From NCBI GenBank assembly GCA_035509915.1, contig DATKIB010000179.1, positions 1-51,442 of the forward strand: a stretch of DNA of 51,442 nt, given 5' to 3'. Below are positions 33,377 to 42,055 of this stretch, in pieces (within the stretch, counting starts at the first letter, position 1; each line of letters begins with the position of its first letter). Below the pieces are notes generated by a model. That model had not been told where the DNA came from, ran no database searches, and was given only the letters and a program-made list of their open reading frames with translations. This DNA comes from Bog-564 sp035509915 (GTDB lineage Bacteria; Actinomycetota; Acidimicrobiia; Acidimicrobiales; UBA8190). Made by a program: the position numbers and the translations under genes.

Positions 33377-34619
33377 CAGAAACGTCGCTTTGTCCGCACG
33401 CCCTCTGGAAGGTCTGCGCGTCGTGGACGTGGGAACGCGCATCGGCGCCCCTTTCTGCGCAGGCCTCCTCGGCGAGTGGGGAGCCGAGGTGATAAAGGTC
33501 GAGCAGCCTGGCAGCGGCGACTTCATGCGGGGCATCGGGCCCTTCTGCGACCCCCAACCGGGCTCCGACGCGGACGGCGGCGGGTACTCGCTGTTCTGGG
33601 CCGTGGAGGGCCGGGGCCGCAAGAGCGCCACCTGCGACCTGCACACGCAGAAGGGCCAGGACCTGTTCAGGCGCCTCGCCTCCGTCTCCGACGTGGTGTG
33701 CGAGAACTTCCGGCCCGGCACGATGGAGGGCTGGGGGATCGGGCCCGCGGACATCGACGAACGCCTCGTCTTTGTCCGCATCAGCGCCTTCGGCCAACAG
33801 GGCCCGTACTCGCAGCGCCCGGGTCTCGACCGGCTAGGTGTTGCCTACGGCGGCCTGATGTACCTCACCGGCGAGCCGGAGCGCCCCCCCGTGCGCCCCG
33901 GGGTCACCGTCGCGGACTATCTGACGGGGGTGTTCTCCGCAGAGGCGGCGCTAGCCGCGCTGTACCGCCGCGACGCTGCGCGCACCGGCGCCACCGGACG
34001 CGGTGCGGTGGTCGACGCCTCCTTGTACGGCTCGGTGCTCCGGATCCTCGAATGGACCGTCGCCGCCTACGACCGGCTCGGCACGGTGCGCCAGCGCGAG
34101 GGCAACCGCCTTTCGAATTCCGCCCCGCTCGACAACTACCCCACCGCAGACGGCCGCTTCGTATGCATCGTGGCCGGCGGCGACACCAACTTCCGGAGGC
34201 TCTGCCATGCGATGGGACGGCCCGAGCTGACCGAGGACCCCCGCTTCGTCACCCTCGCGGAGCGTGCCCGCAACGGCGAGTCCATCAACGGCCTGGTCGC
34301 CGAGTGGACCGGTTCGCTCAGCGCCGAGGAGGTCACCTCGGCCTGCGTCGCCGCAGACGTCCCGGTGGCGACCGCCTACACGGCCCGCGACATAGCGCTC
34401 GACCCCCACATGGCCACGCGCGGCGACCTCGTGAGGGTGGACGACCCGGTGGCCGGGCCACTTCTCCAGCAGGCCCCCTACCCGAGCCTCGTCTCCGAAG
34501 AGCGCCCGGTGCCCGCCGGGGCGCCGAGGCTCGGCGAGCACAACGAGGAGGTCTGGTGCGAGACGGTCGGGCTCTCGCAGGATGAGCTCGAGCTCCTTCG
34601 GGCCGAGGGAGTGGTATGA
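33342..34619 (+). CDS. Class III CoA transferase (CaiB/BaiF)
   Basis: The chain of up to 425 residues contains PLEGLRVVDVGTRIGAPFCAGLLGEWGAEVIKVE, the family's N-terminal signature, and Asp163 in RPGLDRLG, matching the catalytic Asp that forms the acyl anhydride. SAFGQQGPYSQRPG and NFRPGTMEGWG are also typical. It moves CoA between two carboxylic acids, saving ATP. The start is unsure: GTG 33342 overlaps the previous gene by 35 bp, ATG 33354 is inside it too, and the homology-favoured TTG at 33390 begins just after its stop. The enzyme's donor and acceptor are unknown. Confidence 0.92.
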   Translation: MTGAMPRSPRTDRNVALSARPLEGLRVVDVGTRIGAPFCAGLLGEWGAEVIKVEQPGSGDFMRGIGPFCDPQPGSDADGGGYSLFWAVEGRGRKSATCDLHTQKGQDLFRRLASVSDVVCENFRPGTMEGWGIGPADIDERLVFVRISAFGQQGPYSQRPGLDRLGVAYGGLMYLTGEPERPPVRPGVTVADYLTGVFSAEAALAALYRRDAARTGATGRGAVVDASLYGSVLRILEWTVAAYDRLGTVRQREGNRLSNSAPLDNYPTADGRFVCIVAGGDTNFRRLCHAMGRPELTEDPRFVTLAERARNGESINGLVAEWTGSLSAEEVTSACVAADVPVATAYTARDIALDPHMATRGDLVRVDDPVAGPLLQQAPYPSLVSEERPVPAGAPRLGEHNEEVWCETVGLSQDELELLRAEGVV

Positions 34620-34671
34620 GGCGGGACGCCGAGCGCGCGGGCGTGCTACGCAACGGGCGGCGCCCGTCCAA

Positions 34672-34738
34672 CAGGTCGAGCAGGTCCAGCAGGTCGAGCA
34701 GGTCGAACAGGTCGAACAGGTCGAACAGGTCGAACAGG
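34672..34738 (+). repeat. 9-bp tandem repeat (CAGGTCGAA/G), about 7.5 units
   Basis: Seven direct 9-bp units run without interruption from 34672 to 34734, the last four identical (CAGGTCGAA), and a partial eighth (CAGG) extends into CAGGAGG, the ribosome site of the SDR gene starting at 34752. A degenerate unit may precede them. The array fills the gap between the CoA transferase stop and the SDR start. Being 9 bp long, unit gain or loss changes leader length but not any frame. Confidence 0.9.
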
Positions 34739-34751
34739 AGGATCCATCGGA

Positions 34752-35570
34752 ATGGCTGAAGGCACAGCGAAGGACGGGGGGAGGACGGCCCTGGTGACAG
34801 GGGCGTCCTCGGGGATCGGCGCCGCCACCGCCAAGGTGCTCGCCGAGCGAGGCTTCACGGTCGGGATCGTCGCCAGGCGCGCCGAGCGACTGGAGGAGGT
34901 GCTCGAATCCTGCCTCGCCCACTCGCCCGGGTCCGTGATGTGGGCGGCGGATCTCTCCGACCCGGCTTCTGCCGCCGAGCTGGCGCTCGCGGCGTGGGAC
35001 GCCCTAGGGGGGCTCGACGTGCTGGTCAACAACGCCGGGGTGCCGATGCGCCGGCGTGTGGAGCGCCTGGAGATGACCGAGGTGGAGAAGGTTATGCGGA
35101 CCAACTTCTTCTCGCCCGTGGCCATGACCCTCGCCGTGCTCCCGCGCATGCTCGAGCGGGACTCGGGAGTGGTGGTCAACGTCTCGAGCCTCGGAGGAAG
35201 GCTCGGGATCACCACCGAGGCCGCCTACTCGGCGTCGAAGTTCGCAATGGCGGGGTGGAGCGAGGCGATGTCCGCGGACCTGTCCGGCACGGGGTTGCGG
35301 GTGAAGCTCGTCCTCCCGGGGGCCATCGACACCGAGATCTGGGACCAACCCGGCAACGATCCTCCGCTCTACAACGGACCCCTCGTTCCCGCGCAGGAGA
35401 TCGCCGTCGGGATCGCCGACGCGATCGACTCGGACAGCTTCGAGCACTACCTTCCGGACATGAAGGCGGTCGTGGAGATGAAGACGTCGGACATAGACGG
35501 CTTCTACGCCGGCATGAAGGCCTTCACCGAGTCCCAGCAAGATGGTGCACAGCGAGAAGGGGAGGCGTGA
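34752..35570 (+). CDS. Short-chain dehydrogenase/reductase
   Basis: The 272-residue classical SDR has TGASSGIG (16-23), ARR at 41-43 (suggesting NADP preference), NNAG (93-96), Ser145/146, Tyr159 and Lys163. The C-terminal 60 residues (DNFEHYLP-like, DIDGFYAGMKAF) are not part of the core. It probably interconverts a hydroxy- and oxo-group on the pathway intermediate. The ribosome site CAGGAGG is formed by the end of the 9-bp repeat array. The alcohol dehydrogenase gene starts within its stop codon (GTGA). Confidence 0.92.
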   Translation: MAEGTAKDGGRTALVTGASSGIGAATAKVLAERGFTVGIVARRAERLEEVLESCLAHSPGSVMWAADLSDPASAAELALAAWDALGGLDVLVNNAGVPMRRRVERLEMTEVEKVMRTNFFSPVAMTLAVLPRMLERDSGVVVNVSSLGGRLGITTEAAYSASKFAMAGWSEAMSADLSGTGLRVKLVLPGAIDTEIWDQPGNDPPLYNGPLVPAQEIAVGIADAIDSDSFEHYLPDMKAVVEMKTSDIDGFYAGMKAFTESQQDGAQREGEA

Positions 35571-36850
35571 GAGCCCTCGTCTTCGGCGCCCCGCCCGCGG
35601 CCGATGAGTCGCGACCCGAGGCCTCCGACGATCTCGAGCGCAAGCTGCTCTCGCTCCCGTTCGGGCTCCACCTGGTGGACGACGCCCGCATGGTGGCCGA
35701 CGACTGGGTGATCACACGCCCGATCCTTTCGGGGATCTGCGGCTCGGATGCCAAGCTCGTGCTCGGCGACTTCGGTGAGGGGGACATAGACAACCCGATG
35801 TCGGCGTTCTCCTCCATCCCCCACGTCCCCGGACACGAAGTGGTGGCGGAGGTGATAGAGCTCGGCCCGCGCGCCGAAGGCGTGGAGGTCGGCCAGCGCG
35901 TGGTACTCAACCCGTGGCTCACCTGCGCGCCGCGCGGCATCGACCCTCCCTGCCCGGCCTGTCAGGCCGGCGACCTGAGCCTGTGCTGGAGCTTCACCAA
36001 GGGAGCGCTCGGACCGGGCGTGCACGTAGGTGTGGCGACGGACGCGCCCGGGGCCTGGGCGGAGCTGCTGGCGGCCCACGACTCGATGCTCATACCGGTG
36101 CCCGCTCAGGTCCCCAACGAGCTCGCAGTGCTCGCAGACCCCTTCGCCGTGTCGATGCACGCGGTGGTCCGCCACCCGCCGCCGCCTTCCGGGCGCGTCG
36201 TCGTGTACGGCGCCGGCGCCCTCGGCGCCACGACGGTCGCGACTCTGCGGGCGCTCTACCCCGAGGTCGAGGTGGCCGTGGTCGCTCGCTTCGAGGCCCA
36301 GGCAGAGCTCGCGAGGAAGCTCGGGGCGGCGAAGGTCGTGGCGCACGAGCCGCGTCTCGCGGTGGTGGAGGAGCTGGCCGCCTGGTCGGGCGCTGTGCTC
36401 CACGCCCCGTTCGACGGCCTGCCCGTCGCCCACCCCGGGCACGTCGACGTCGTCTACGACACGGTGGCGAGACCCGAGACGCTCGAGGTCGGGGTGCGCC
36501 TGCTCGCCGAGCGCGGCACGCTCGTCCAGTCGGGTGTGCACACGCCCGGGCGATGGGAATGGACCCCCTTGTACTTCAAGGAGCTCACGATCGCAGGCTC
36601 GAACGCCTTCGGGATCGAGGAGGTGGAGGGGGTGCGCCAGCACGCCATCGCCCACTACCTGGACCTGACCGCTTCCGGGCGCGTCGACCTCACCGGGATG
36701 CTCACCCACACCTTCGCCCTCGACAGTTGGTGGGACGCGCTCAAGGCCCTCGCTCGCCAGGAGGTGAGCGGCGCGGTGAAGGTGGCCTTCGAGCCGGGTG
36801 CGACCGGCACTCTGGCTTCGAGCGCAGCCTCTGGCGCAGCGACGCCCTGA
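35567..36850 (+). CDS. Zinc-dependent alcohol dehydrogenase-like (MDR family)
   Basis: The 427-residue medium-chain dehydrogenase has the catalytic zinc ligands Cys58 (GICGSD) and His90-Glu91 (GHE), a structural-zinc-like lobe with Cys120/129/132/140 (spaced more widely than usual, with an APRGIDPP insert) and a Rossmann VYGAGALGATT. It is about 60 residues longer than typical ADHs, partly from the N-terminus and partly from an insert near the Rossmann fold. It likely oxidises an alcohol formed in the pathway. GTG start overlapping the SDR stop; its own stop overlaps the TetR start (TGATG). Confidence 0.9.
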   Translation: MRALVFGAPPAADESRPEASDDLERKLLSLPFGLHLVDDARMVADDWVITRPILSGICGSDAKLVLGDFGEGDIDNPMSAFSSIPHVPGHEVVAEVIELGPRAEGVEVGQRVVLNPWLTCAPRGIDPPCPACQAGDLSLCWSFTKGALGPGVHVGVATDAPGAWAELLAAHDSMLIPVPAQVPNELAVLADPFAVSMHAVVRHPPPPSGRVVVYGAGALGATTVATLRALYPEVEVAVVARFEAQAELARKLGAAKVVAHEPRLAVVEELAAWSGAVLHAPFDGLPVAHPGHVDVVYDTVARPETLEVGVRLLAERGTLVQSGVHTPGRWEWTPLYFKELTIAGSNAFGIEEVEGVRQHAIAHYLDLTASGRVDLTGMLTHTFALDSWWDALKALARQEVSGAVKVAFEPGATGTLASSAASGAATP

Positions 36851-37677
36851 TGGCCGAGCGCGCCTCGCCTCGGGCTCCCGCCCGCCCCACCGCCTCGCGC
36901 GAGCCGCGCCAGAGAGGCGAGCGGGTTTCGGGAGCATCTGGCCAGTCGCGCTCTCCCGCGCAAAGAGCCGCTGGCACGCCCTCGAAGCGGGCGCGTACCA
37001 CCGAGCCGACGACCCTCTCAGGAGAGCCGGCGAGCAGGCGCGCCCTTCGCACTCAGGGCCGCAAGACCATGCGCAAGCTGCTCGACGCGGCCATGGTCGT
37101 CTTCAGCCGCCGTGGTTATCACGCGGCGCGCGTCGACGACATCGTGAAGGTGGCACGGACCTCCCACGGAACGTTCTACCTCTACTTCTCCAACAAGGAG
37201 GACCTGCTGCGCGCCCTCGTGTCGGAGGCGGCGGACGTGGTCGCCTCGCTGGACACGGCACTCGAGAAGGTCGGGCCGGGTGAAGAGGGCTGGCGCGAGG
37301 TACGTGAGTGGATCGAGCGCTTCTCAGAGGCCTGGCGGAAGTACGCGCCGGTACTGCACGCCTGGACCGACCTGCTGATGAGCGACGCCCAGCTCACCGA
37401 GCAGGCGCAGATCGCCTCGCGCGGGGTGGAGAGCACGCTCGCGGCCAGGATCGCAGAGGCCGGCCCGCCGGGGATCGACCCCAACACCGCCGCGGAGGCG
37501 GTCGTCGCGATGGTCGACCGCTTCCACCACCTCCGCCAGTTCGCGGGTGAGCCGGTCGACGCATCGGCCCTCGACACGCTCGCCACGATCGTCCACCGCG
37601 CCCTCTTTGCCGGCACGGAGGACTCCTCGGCGCGACCACGGCAGGGTAAGCACTCCGCGCGCGCAGGGCGAAGCTGA
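36850..37677 (+). CDS. TetR-family transcriptional regulator
   Basis: The 275-residue protein has about 65 disordered Arg/Ser/Pro-rich residues, then a TetR helix-turn-helix (FSRRGYHAARVDDIVKVART and SHGTFYLYFSNKEDLLRAL) and a ligand-binding C-terminal domain (TDLLMSDAQLTEQ). The ATG overlaps the ADH stop by one base. The long N-tail is unusual; a later start is possible, but none with a better ribosome site was seen. As the last gene of the ACAD-CoA-transferase-SDR-ADH operon, it probably senses an acyl-CoA of the pathway and represses this and perhaps other units. Whether it binds the CTGAC-N6-GTCAG palindromes is open. Confidence 0.92.
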   Translation: MAERASPRAPARPTASREPRQRGERVSGASGQSRSPAQRAAGTPSKRARTTEPTTLSGEPASRRALRTQGRKTMRKLLDAAMVVFSRRGYHAARVDDIVKVARTSHGTFYLYFSNKEDLLRALVSEAADVVASLDTALEKVGPGEEGWREVREWIERFSEAWRKYAPVLHAWTDLLMSDAQLTEQAQIASRGVESTLAARIAEAGPPGIDPNTAAEAVVAMVDRFHHLRQFAGEPVDASALDTLATIVHRALFAGTEDSSARPRQGKHSARAGRS

Positions 37678-37702
37678 GACCGGGCGAAACCCGGGCTGAC
37701 CC

Positions 37703-38185
37703 TCAGGCCGGCTTGCGGGCTTTCTTCGCCTCTTTCATGTCGGTGCTCCCGCGCTCGAAGCCGCGCCGCGCCCACGGGAGCGCCTCGACCACGGGTAGCA
37801 GCCCGAAGGCGGGCTCCGTGAGGAAGATGCTCCCTGCGATCTCCTCCCAAGTGGCGCCCACCTCGGCGGCGAGCCGGGCGTGGCGGACCACTCCCGGCCG
37901 GTTACGCATGATCACGGTGCAGACCATCCTGATCAGCTCGTGGGTCTTGCGGTCCGGGGCGCGCAGAGAGTCGATCTGCGAGAGCCAGGCGTTCTGCGCG
38001 TCGTGGAGGCCTGGGGCGATCGCGTGGAGCTCGGCCTCGAAGGGGAAGTTCCAGGCGTCCTCGTCCTGCTCGGCCGGGTCCGGGCCTCGGCGCCGGCCAC
38101 GTTCGTGGACATCTGCGGGACCCTCGCGCCCACCGCTCGTGGCGCGCCGTCCGGTCGGGGTCTTGTCGTGCTGCTTCTGGGCCAA
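37703..38185 (-). CDS. Carboxymuconolactone decarboxylase-like protein (PcaC type)
   Basis: The 160-residue protein starts at the TTG at 38185 with a perfect GGAGG nine bases upstream; the frame's earlier ATG at 38230 has no ribosome site. After a charged 45-residue tail, the PcaC-like core has RMVCTVIMRNRPGVVRHARLA followed by GATWEEIAGSIFLTEPAFGLLP. There is no CxxC pair, so it is not an AhpD-type peroxidase. PcaC decarboxylates gamma-carboxymuconolactone; here the substrate is unknown. It is convergent with the TetR gene, 25 bp from it, and downstream of the FGGY kinase. Confidence 0.85.
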   Translation of the reverse strand: MAQKQHDKTPTGRRATSGGREGPADVHERGRRRGPDPAEQDEDAWNFPFEAELHAIAPGLHDAQNAWLSQIDSLRAPDRKTHELIRMVCTVIMRNRPGVVRHARLAAEVGATWEEIAGSIFLTEPAFGLLPVVEALPWARRGFERGSTDMKEAKKARKPA

Positions 38186-38195
38186 GGCGCCACCT

Positions 38196-38223
38196 CCTCT
38201 CCACAGCGTCGCCTCTCCACAGC
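38196..38223. repeat. 12-bp direct repeat with duplicated ribosome site
   Basis: CCTCTCCACAGC occurs at 38196-38207 and 38212-38223. On the minus strand each copy reads GCTGTGGAGAGG. The one next to the gene extends to GGAGAGGAGG and supplies the PcaC-like gene's ribosome site. The upstream copy looks like a local duplication. Confidence 0.7.
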
Positions 38224-38274
38224 ATGGCACCAGCCTCGCCTCGCGGCTCGGCGGTCAGGAGGTCCAGCGGACCT

Positions 38275-39753
38275 CTACGTCTCGGGACCGAGCGACCGGA
38301 AGCGGCGGTAGCGCTCGGCGGCCGCCTCCTGCCACCGTCGATCGGGCTCGATGCGCTCGCCCACTCGCGCCCAACGGCTGGCACCCTCGAGCCCATCGGC
38401 GATCCCGGCGGCCATGCGCGCCATGTAAGCGGCGCCGAGGGCCGCCCCCTCGTGCACGGCGACCACGTCTACGGGCAGGCCCGTGGCGTCGGCCATCGCC
38501 TGCATCCACGGCCTAGACCGTGTGCCACCGCCGCTCGCGACGATCCGCTTGGCGGAGATGCCCGCCCTGTCCAGCATCTGCCGGACCACGAACCCGCTCG
38601 CCTCGTGTGCGGCACGCTCGAGGGAGGCTGCGTCGTGGGTCACGTCGAGCCCGTGCAGCCCGGAGCGCAGCAACGGGTCGTGGAACGGAGCACGCTCGCC
38701 GCGCAGATAGGGGGTCCACACCGGCACCCGCCACGGGTCGCCGGTCCGCTGCTCCCCCCCGGCACCCTGCGCGCCCCGTGCCCCCTTTGCCCGGGCGGCG
38801 TTCTGGCGCAGAGCAGTGCGGTCGAGCAGCGCACGAGCCCAGTCCACGAAGAACGCCCCGGCGTTGCTGGGCCCGCCGACCAACACGCGCCCCGCGGTCG
38901 TGTGGGGCACCGTCCACAGTCCCGGAGACTCGATCCAGTCGGTGACGACCGCCCACACCACCAACGTCGCGCCACAGATCACGAGCACGTCGCCCGGCTC
39001 CTCGGCTCCGGACACGATCTGATCGCAAAGGGCGTCGACGGTACCGCCTGCGAGCACGGCGTTCGTGCCGGTGACCGTGCCGGCCGCCTCACCCATCAGC
39101 ACCAGCACCGGCATCTGCTTCTCGCTCACCCCGATGCTCTCGAGCACCGCGCTGTCCCACGTTCCCCCGGACATGAGCGCCCCCAGGGACATCGACACCG
39201 CCGAGTCCACTGCAGGCACGCGGCCGAGCGCGTAGTTGGCGACGGCCTGCGCCGGCCAGTAACCGTGGGCACCCGGACACTCGCGAACGGCCCAGCGCAC
39301 GAAGCCCTCGGCGTCGGGCATGTGCGAGTCGGAGGCCACGATCGGCTCAGCGGCAGAAGCATCGCGGGCGGTCGCAACAGGGGCGTCGCCGACCGCCTCG
39401 GCGCCGGCGGCATCCCCCGAATCGCGCCCTCGCAGGTCCCCGTAGAGCAGCCCGGGCGAACAAGGAAAGCCGCGCCGGGTGACCGCTGCGAGCGACGGGA
39501 CCATGCCGGCCACGCACACTCCCGCTATCTCCGAGGAGCCGATCGTGGTGCTCACCTCGGCGAGGGCCCGCAGGGGCCCCTTGCGCCAGGCGCGCCCCGC
39601 GTCGTGCTCGAGGAGGTCGGGAGCCGGGGTAATCACCCGGTGACCGACGCGCGACCGGGCCAGCACCGTGCCCTCTGCGTCGACCGCCACGGCCTTGGTC
39701 GACGTCGTGCCGATGTCGATCCCGACGGTGACCGAACCTGACACGGACGTCAT
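38275..39753 (-). CDS. FGGY-family carbohydrate kinase (xylulokinase-like)
   Basis: The 492-residue kinase starts at the ATG at 39753 (MTSVSGSVTVGIDIGTTSTK), with the phosphate-1 motif GIDIGTTSTK (11-20), the catalytic-base Asp240 (GGTVDALCDQ), and the adenosine motif ASGGGTRSRPWMQ. It phosphorylates a sugar, sugar alcohol or ketose with ATP. A 20-residue Gly/Ala/Arg-rich insert (ARAKGARGAQGAGGEQ) is low complexity. It is divergent from a 2-hydroxyacid dehydrogenase, a pairing seen in sugar-acid and autoinducer-2 type operons. The class II aldolase at 20.6 kb may belong to the same route. The exact sugar cannot be told. Confidence 0.92.
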   Translation of the reverse strand: MTSVSGSVTVGIDIGTTSTKAVAVDAEGTVLARSRVGHRVITPAPDLLEHDAGRAWRKGPLRALAEVSTTIGSSEIAGVCVAGMVPSLAAVTRRGFPCSPGLLYGDLRGRDSGDAAGAEAVGDAPVATARDASAAEPIVASDSHMPDAEGFVRWAVRECPGAHGYWPAQAVANYALGRVPAVDSAVSMSLGALMSGGTWDSAVLESIGVSEKQMPVLVLMGEAAGTVTGTNAVLAGGTVDALCDQIVSGAEEPGDVLVICGATLVVWAVVTDWIESPGLWTVPHTTAGRVLVGGPSNAGAFFVDWARALLDRTALRQNAARAKGARGAQGAGGEQRTGDPWRVPVWTPYLRGERAPFHDPLLRSGLHGLDVTHDAASLERAAHEASGFVVRQMLDRAGISAKRIVASGGGTRSRPWMQAMADATGLPVDVVAVHEGAALGAAYMARMAAGIADGLEGASRWARVGERIEPDRRWQEAAAERYRRFRSLGPET

Positions 39754-39798
39754 AACCGGTCCATTATGAATGACTTCGGTGTCGGAGGGAGGATCGAG

Positions 39799-40851
39799 AT
39801 GACCGCACGCCCGAGGGCGCTGGTGACGGCCCCGGTGCGGGGCCCGGGGCTGGAGCTGCTCGGCGAGCTTGCCGAGCTGGTAGTCGACCCCTGGATCGAC
39901 CACGACCCGATCCGGATCTACGGCGCGGACCAGCTGGCCGAGAGGGCGGCTTCCGAGGAGGCGAGCATCCTCGTGGTCGAGGCCGACATGTGCTCGGGGC
40001 CGGTGCTCGAGCTCCCCCTCATGGCGCTGGCGAGCTGCCGTGGCGACCCCACCAACGTGGACGTCCCCGCCGCCACGGCAGCCGGGATACCGGTCCTACG
40101 CGCCCCCGGGCGCAACGCGGATGCCGTTGCCGAGCTTGCTGTGGCGCTCCTGCTGAGCGCGACTCGTGGCACCAACCGCGCAGAGGAGGACGTCCGCTCG
40201 GACCAGGTGTACAAGGACGGCACCATCCCCTACCAGCGCTATCGCGGTTGGCAGATCGCCGGGCGCACTGCTGGCCTCGTGGGGCTCGGGGCGGTGGGCC
40301 GGGCGCTGCGCTGGCGTCTCGAGGGTCTCGGGATGCGCGTGATCGCCTTCGACCCATACGCGCAGGACGCCACGTGCTCGCTCGAGCAGCTCCTCGAGTC
40401 CTCCGACGTCGTGTCCATGCATGCCCCGGTCACCGAGGAGACGAAGGGCATGATCGGTCAGGCCGAGTTCGACTCGATGCGCGACGGCGTGATCTTCCTG
40501 AACACCGCCAGGGCGCAGCTGCACGACTCAGACGCGCTTGTGGATGCCCTGCGCTCGGGCAAGGTCGCAGCCGCGGGCTTGGACCACTTCGTGGGCGAGC
40601 ACCTCGCGGCCGACGACCCCCTGCTCGGGTTCCCGAACGCGGTGCTCACCCCCCACATCGGCGGCGCCACCTACGACACCGAGGCCAACCACACCTCCGC
40701 CATCGCAGAAGACCTCTGCCGGCTGCTCGCGGGGGCCACCCCGCGAAATATCGTGAACCCGGAGGTGCTCTCCTCCAAGAGGCGCCCGGCAGCGGCCGTA
40801 TCCGATGCAGGGGAGAAGGAGAACGAGGTGGACGAGAAGGTGAAGGGTTAG
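39799..40851 (+). CDS. D-isomer-specific 2-hydroxyacid dehydrogenase
   Basis: The 350-residue protein starts at the ATG at 39799, preceded by GGAGGGAGG; the earlier frame start at 39766 lacks a ribosome site. The Rossmann motif GLGAVG is at 162-167, and the catalytic Arg238 (NTARAQ), Glu267 (DHFVGEH) and His286 (TPHIGG) are all present. It should reduce a 2-oxoacid or oxidise a D-2-hydroxyacid such as a phosphoglycerate-like or sugar-acid product. The Lys/Glu-rich tail (GEKENEVDEKVKG) is odd. Only 45 bp separate it from the divergent kinase. The ACAD follows 6 bp downstream. Confidence 0.92.
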   Translation: MTARPRALVTAPVRGPGLELLGELAELVVDPWIDHDPIRIYGADQLAERAASEEASILVVEADMCSGPVLELPLMALASCRGDPTNVDVPAATAAGIPVLRAPGRNADAVAELAVALLLSATRGTNRAEEDVRSDQVYKDGTIPYQRYRGWQIAGRTAGLVGLGAVGRALRWRLEGLGMRVIAFDPYAQDATCSLEQLLESSDVVSMHAPVTEETKGMIGQAEFDSMRDGVIFLNTARAQLHDSDALVDALRSGKVAAAGLDHFVGEHLAADDPLLGFPNAVLTPHIGGATYDTEANHTSAIAEDLCRLLAGATPRNIVNPEVLSSKRRPAAAVSDAGEKENEVDEKVKG

Positions 40852-40857
40852 GCCGCC

Positions 40858-42054
40858 GTGGACTTCTCCTACACCGCCGAGGACGAGGCGTTCAGGGCCG
40901 AGCTGAAGAAGTGGCTCGACCAGAACCTTCCCGAGTTCGCCGCCTCGGGCGAGATAGGCGACGAGCACAACCCCGACCGCAGGACCATGTTGCGCCGCCA
41001 GGCCTGGCAGCGGCGGCTGCACTCCGGGCGCTGGGCGGCGATCAACTGGCCGATTGCGTGGGGCGGGCGCGAGGCGACGGTGATGCAGAACACCATCTAC
41101 TCCGAGGAGATGGCACGGGCGAAGACACCCGGCATCTACAACACCAACGGCATCTGGCAGATCGGGCCGATGATCCTCCGCTGGGGCACCGAGGAGCAGC
41201 AGCAGATGTGGCTGCCCGGCATCCTGAACGCGGATGTCCATTGGTGCCAGGGCTTCACGGAGCCCGAGGCCGGGAGTGACCTCGCCAACCTGCGCACCAT
41301 GGCCATCGCCGACGGCGACGACTACGTGCTTAGCGGCCGCAAGATCTGGATCTCGACGGCGCACCTCGCCAAGTGGGGCCTTTTCCTGGTGCGCACCGAT
41401 CCCACCGCCATAGCCCGCGGTGCCAAGCACGAGGGCATCACCGCGCTGATAGTGGACATGGAGGTGCCGGGGATAGAGGTGAACATCATCCGCGACATCA
41501 CCGGCGGCGAGCTGTTCTGTGAGATCAACTTCGACGGAGCCCACGTGCCTGCGGCCTACCGCCTCGGCGAGGAGAACCAGGGGTGGAACGTGGCGATGGG
41601 CACGCTGGCAAGCGAGCGCGTCGGCACAGCCGGCCTGAGCGTCTCGATGCGCATCGAGCTCGACAATCTGATCGCCACCGCGCGCGAGCACAACCCAGAG
41701 GCACTTCGCGATCCGGACATCCGCGATCGCATCGCGCGCCTGTGGACGCAACTCGAGCTCACCCGGCTGCTCAACGCGAGGGCCCTGTCGAAGGTCCTGA
41801 AGGGCGAGAAGAACTGGCCGGAGGTGCCGCTGGCAAAGCTCCAGTGGAGCCACCTCTCTCAGAGCATCGCCGAGCTCGGCGTGGACGTCCTCGGGCCTAT
41901 CGGGGTGCTCGCTCGCGGCGGGCCCGACGCGGTCGACAAGGGCCACTGGAGCCACAACTACGTCTGGCAAAGGTTCACCTCGATCGGCGCCGGCACCACC
42001 GAGGTACAGAAGAACATCATCGCCGACCGCGCCATCCGCATGCCCAAGCGCTGA
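40858..42054 (+). CDS. Acyl-CoA dehydrogenase, large type (FadE-like)
   Basis: The 398-residue ACAD has CQGFTEPEAGSDLANL, GRKIWISTAHLAKWG, Glu253 in GTLASERVG at the IVD-like catalytic position and TSIGAGTTEVQKNIIADRAIRMP. This subgroup is widespread in actinobacteria, next to steroid, terpenoid or cyclic acid genes. It introduces an alpha,beta double bond with FAD. GTG start 6 bp after the 2-hydroxyacid dehydrogenase, an unusual operon partner. It converges with the thiolase gene 1 bp away. A short ACAD partner is not adjacent. Confidence 0.92.
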   Translation: MDFSYTAEDEAFRAELKKWLDQNLPEFAASGEIGDEHNPDRRTMLRRQAWQRRLHSGRWAAINWPIAWGGREATVMQNTIYSEEMARAKTPGIYNTNGIWQIGPMILRWGTEEQQQMWLPGILNADVHWCQGFTEPEAGSDLANLRTMAIADGDDYVLSGRKIWISTAHLAKWGLFLVRTDPTAIARGAKHEGITALIVDMEVPGIEVNIIRDITGGELFCEINFDGAHVPAAYRLGEENQGWNVAMGTLASERVGTAGLSVSMRIELDNLIATAREHNPEALRDPDIRDRIARLWTQLELTRLLNARALSKVLKGEKNWPEVPLAKLQWSHLSQSIAELGVDVLGPIGVLARGGPDAVDKGHWSHNYVWQRFTSIGAGTTEVQKNIIADRAIRMPKR

Positions 42055-42055
42055 C

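Noticed and set aside
34672..34738. CRISPR-like array
   Set aside because: The units are 9 bp, directly adjacent and without spacers, so this is a simple tandem repeat.
34582..34797. Frame encoding a VEQ-repeat peptide over the 9-bp repeats
   Set aside because: It overlaps the ends of the CoA transferase and the SDR, has no ribosome site of its own and owes its regularity to the DNA repeat.
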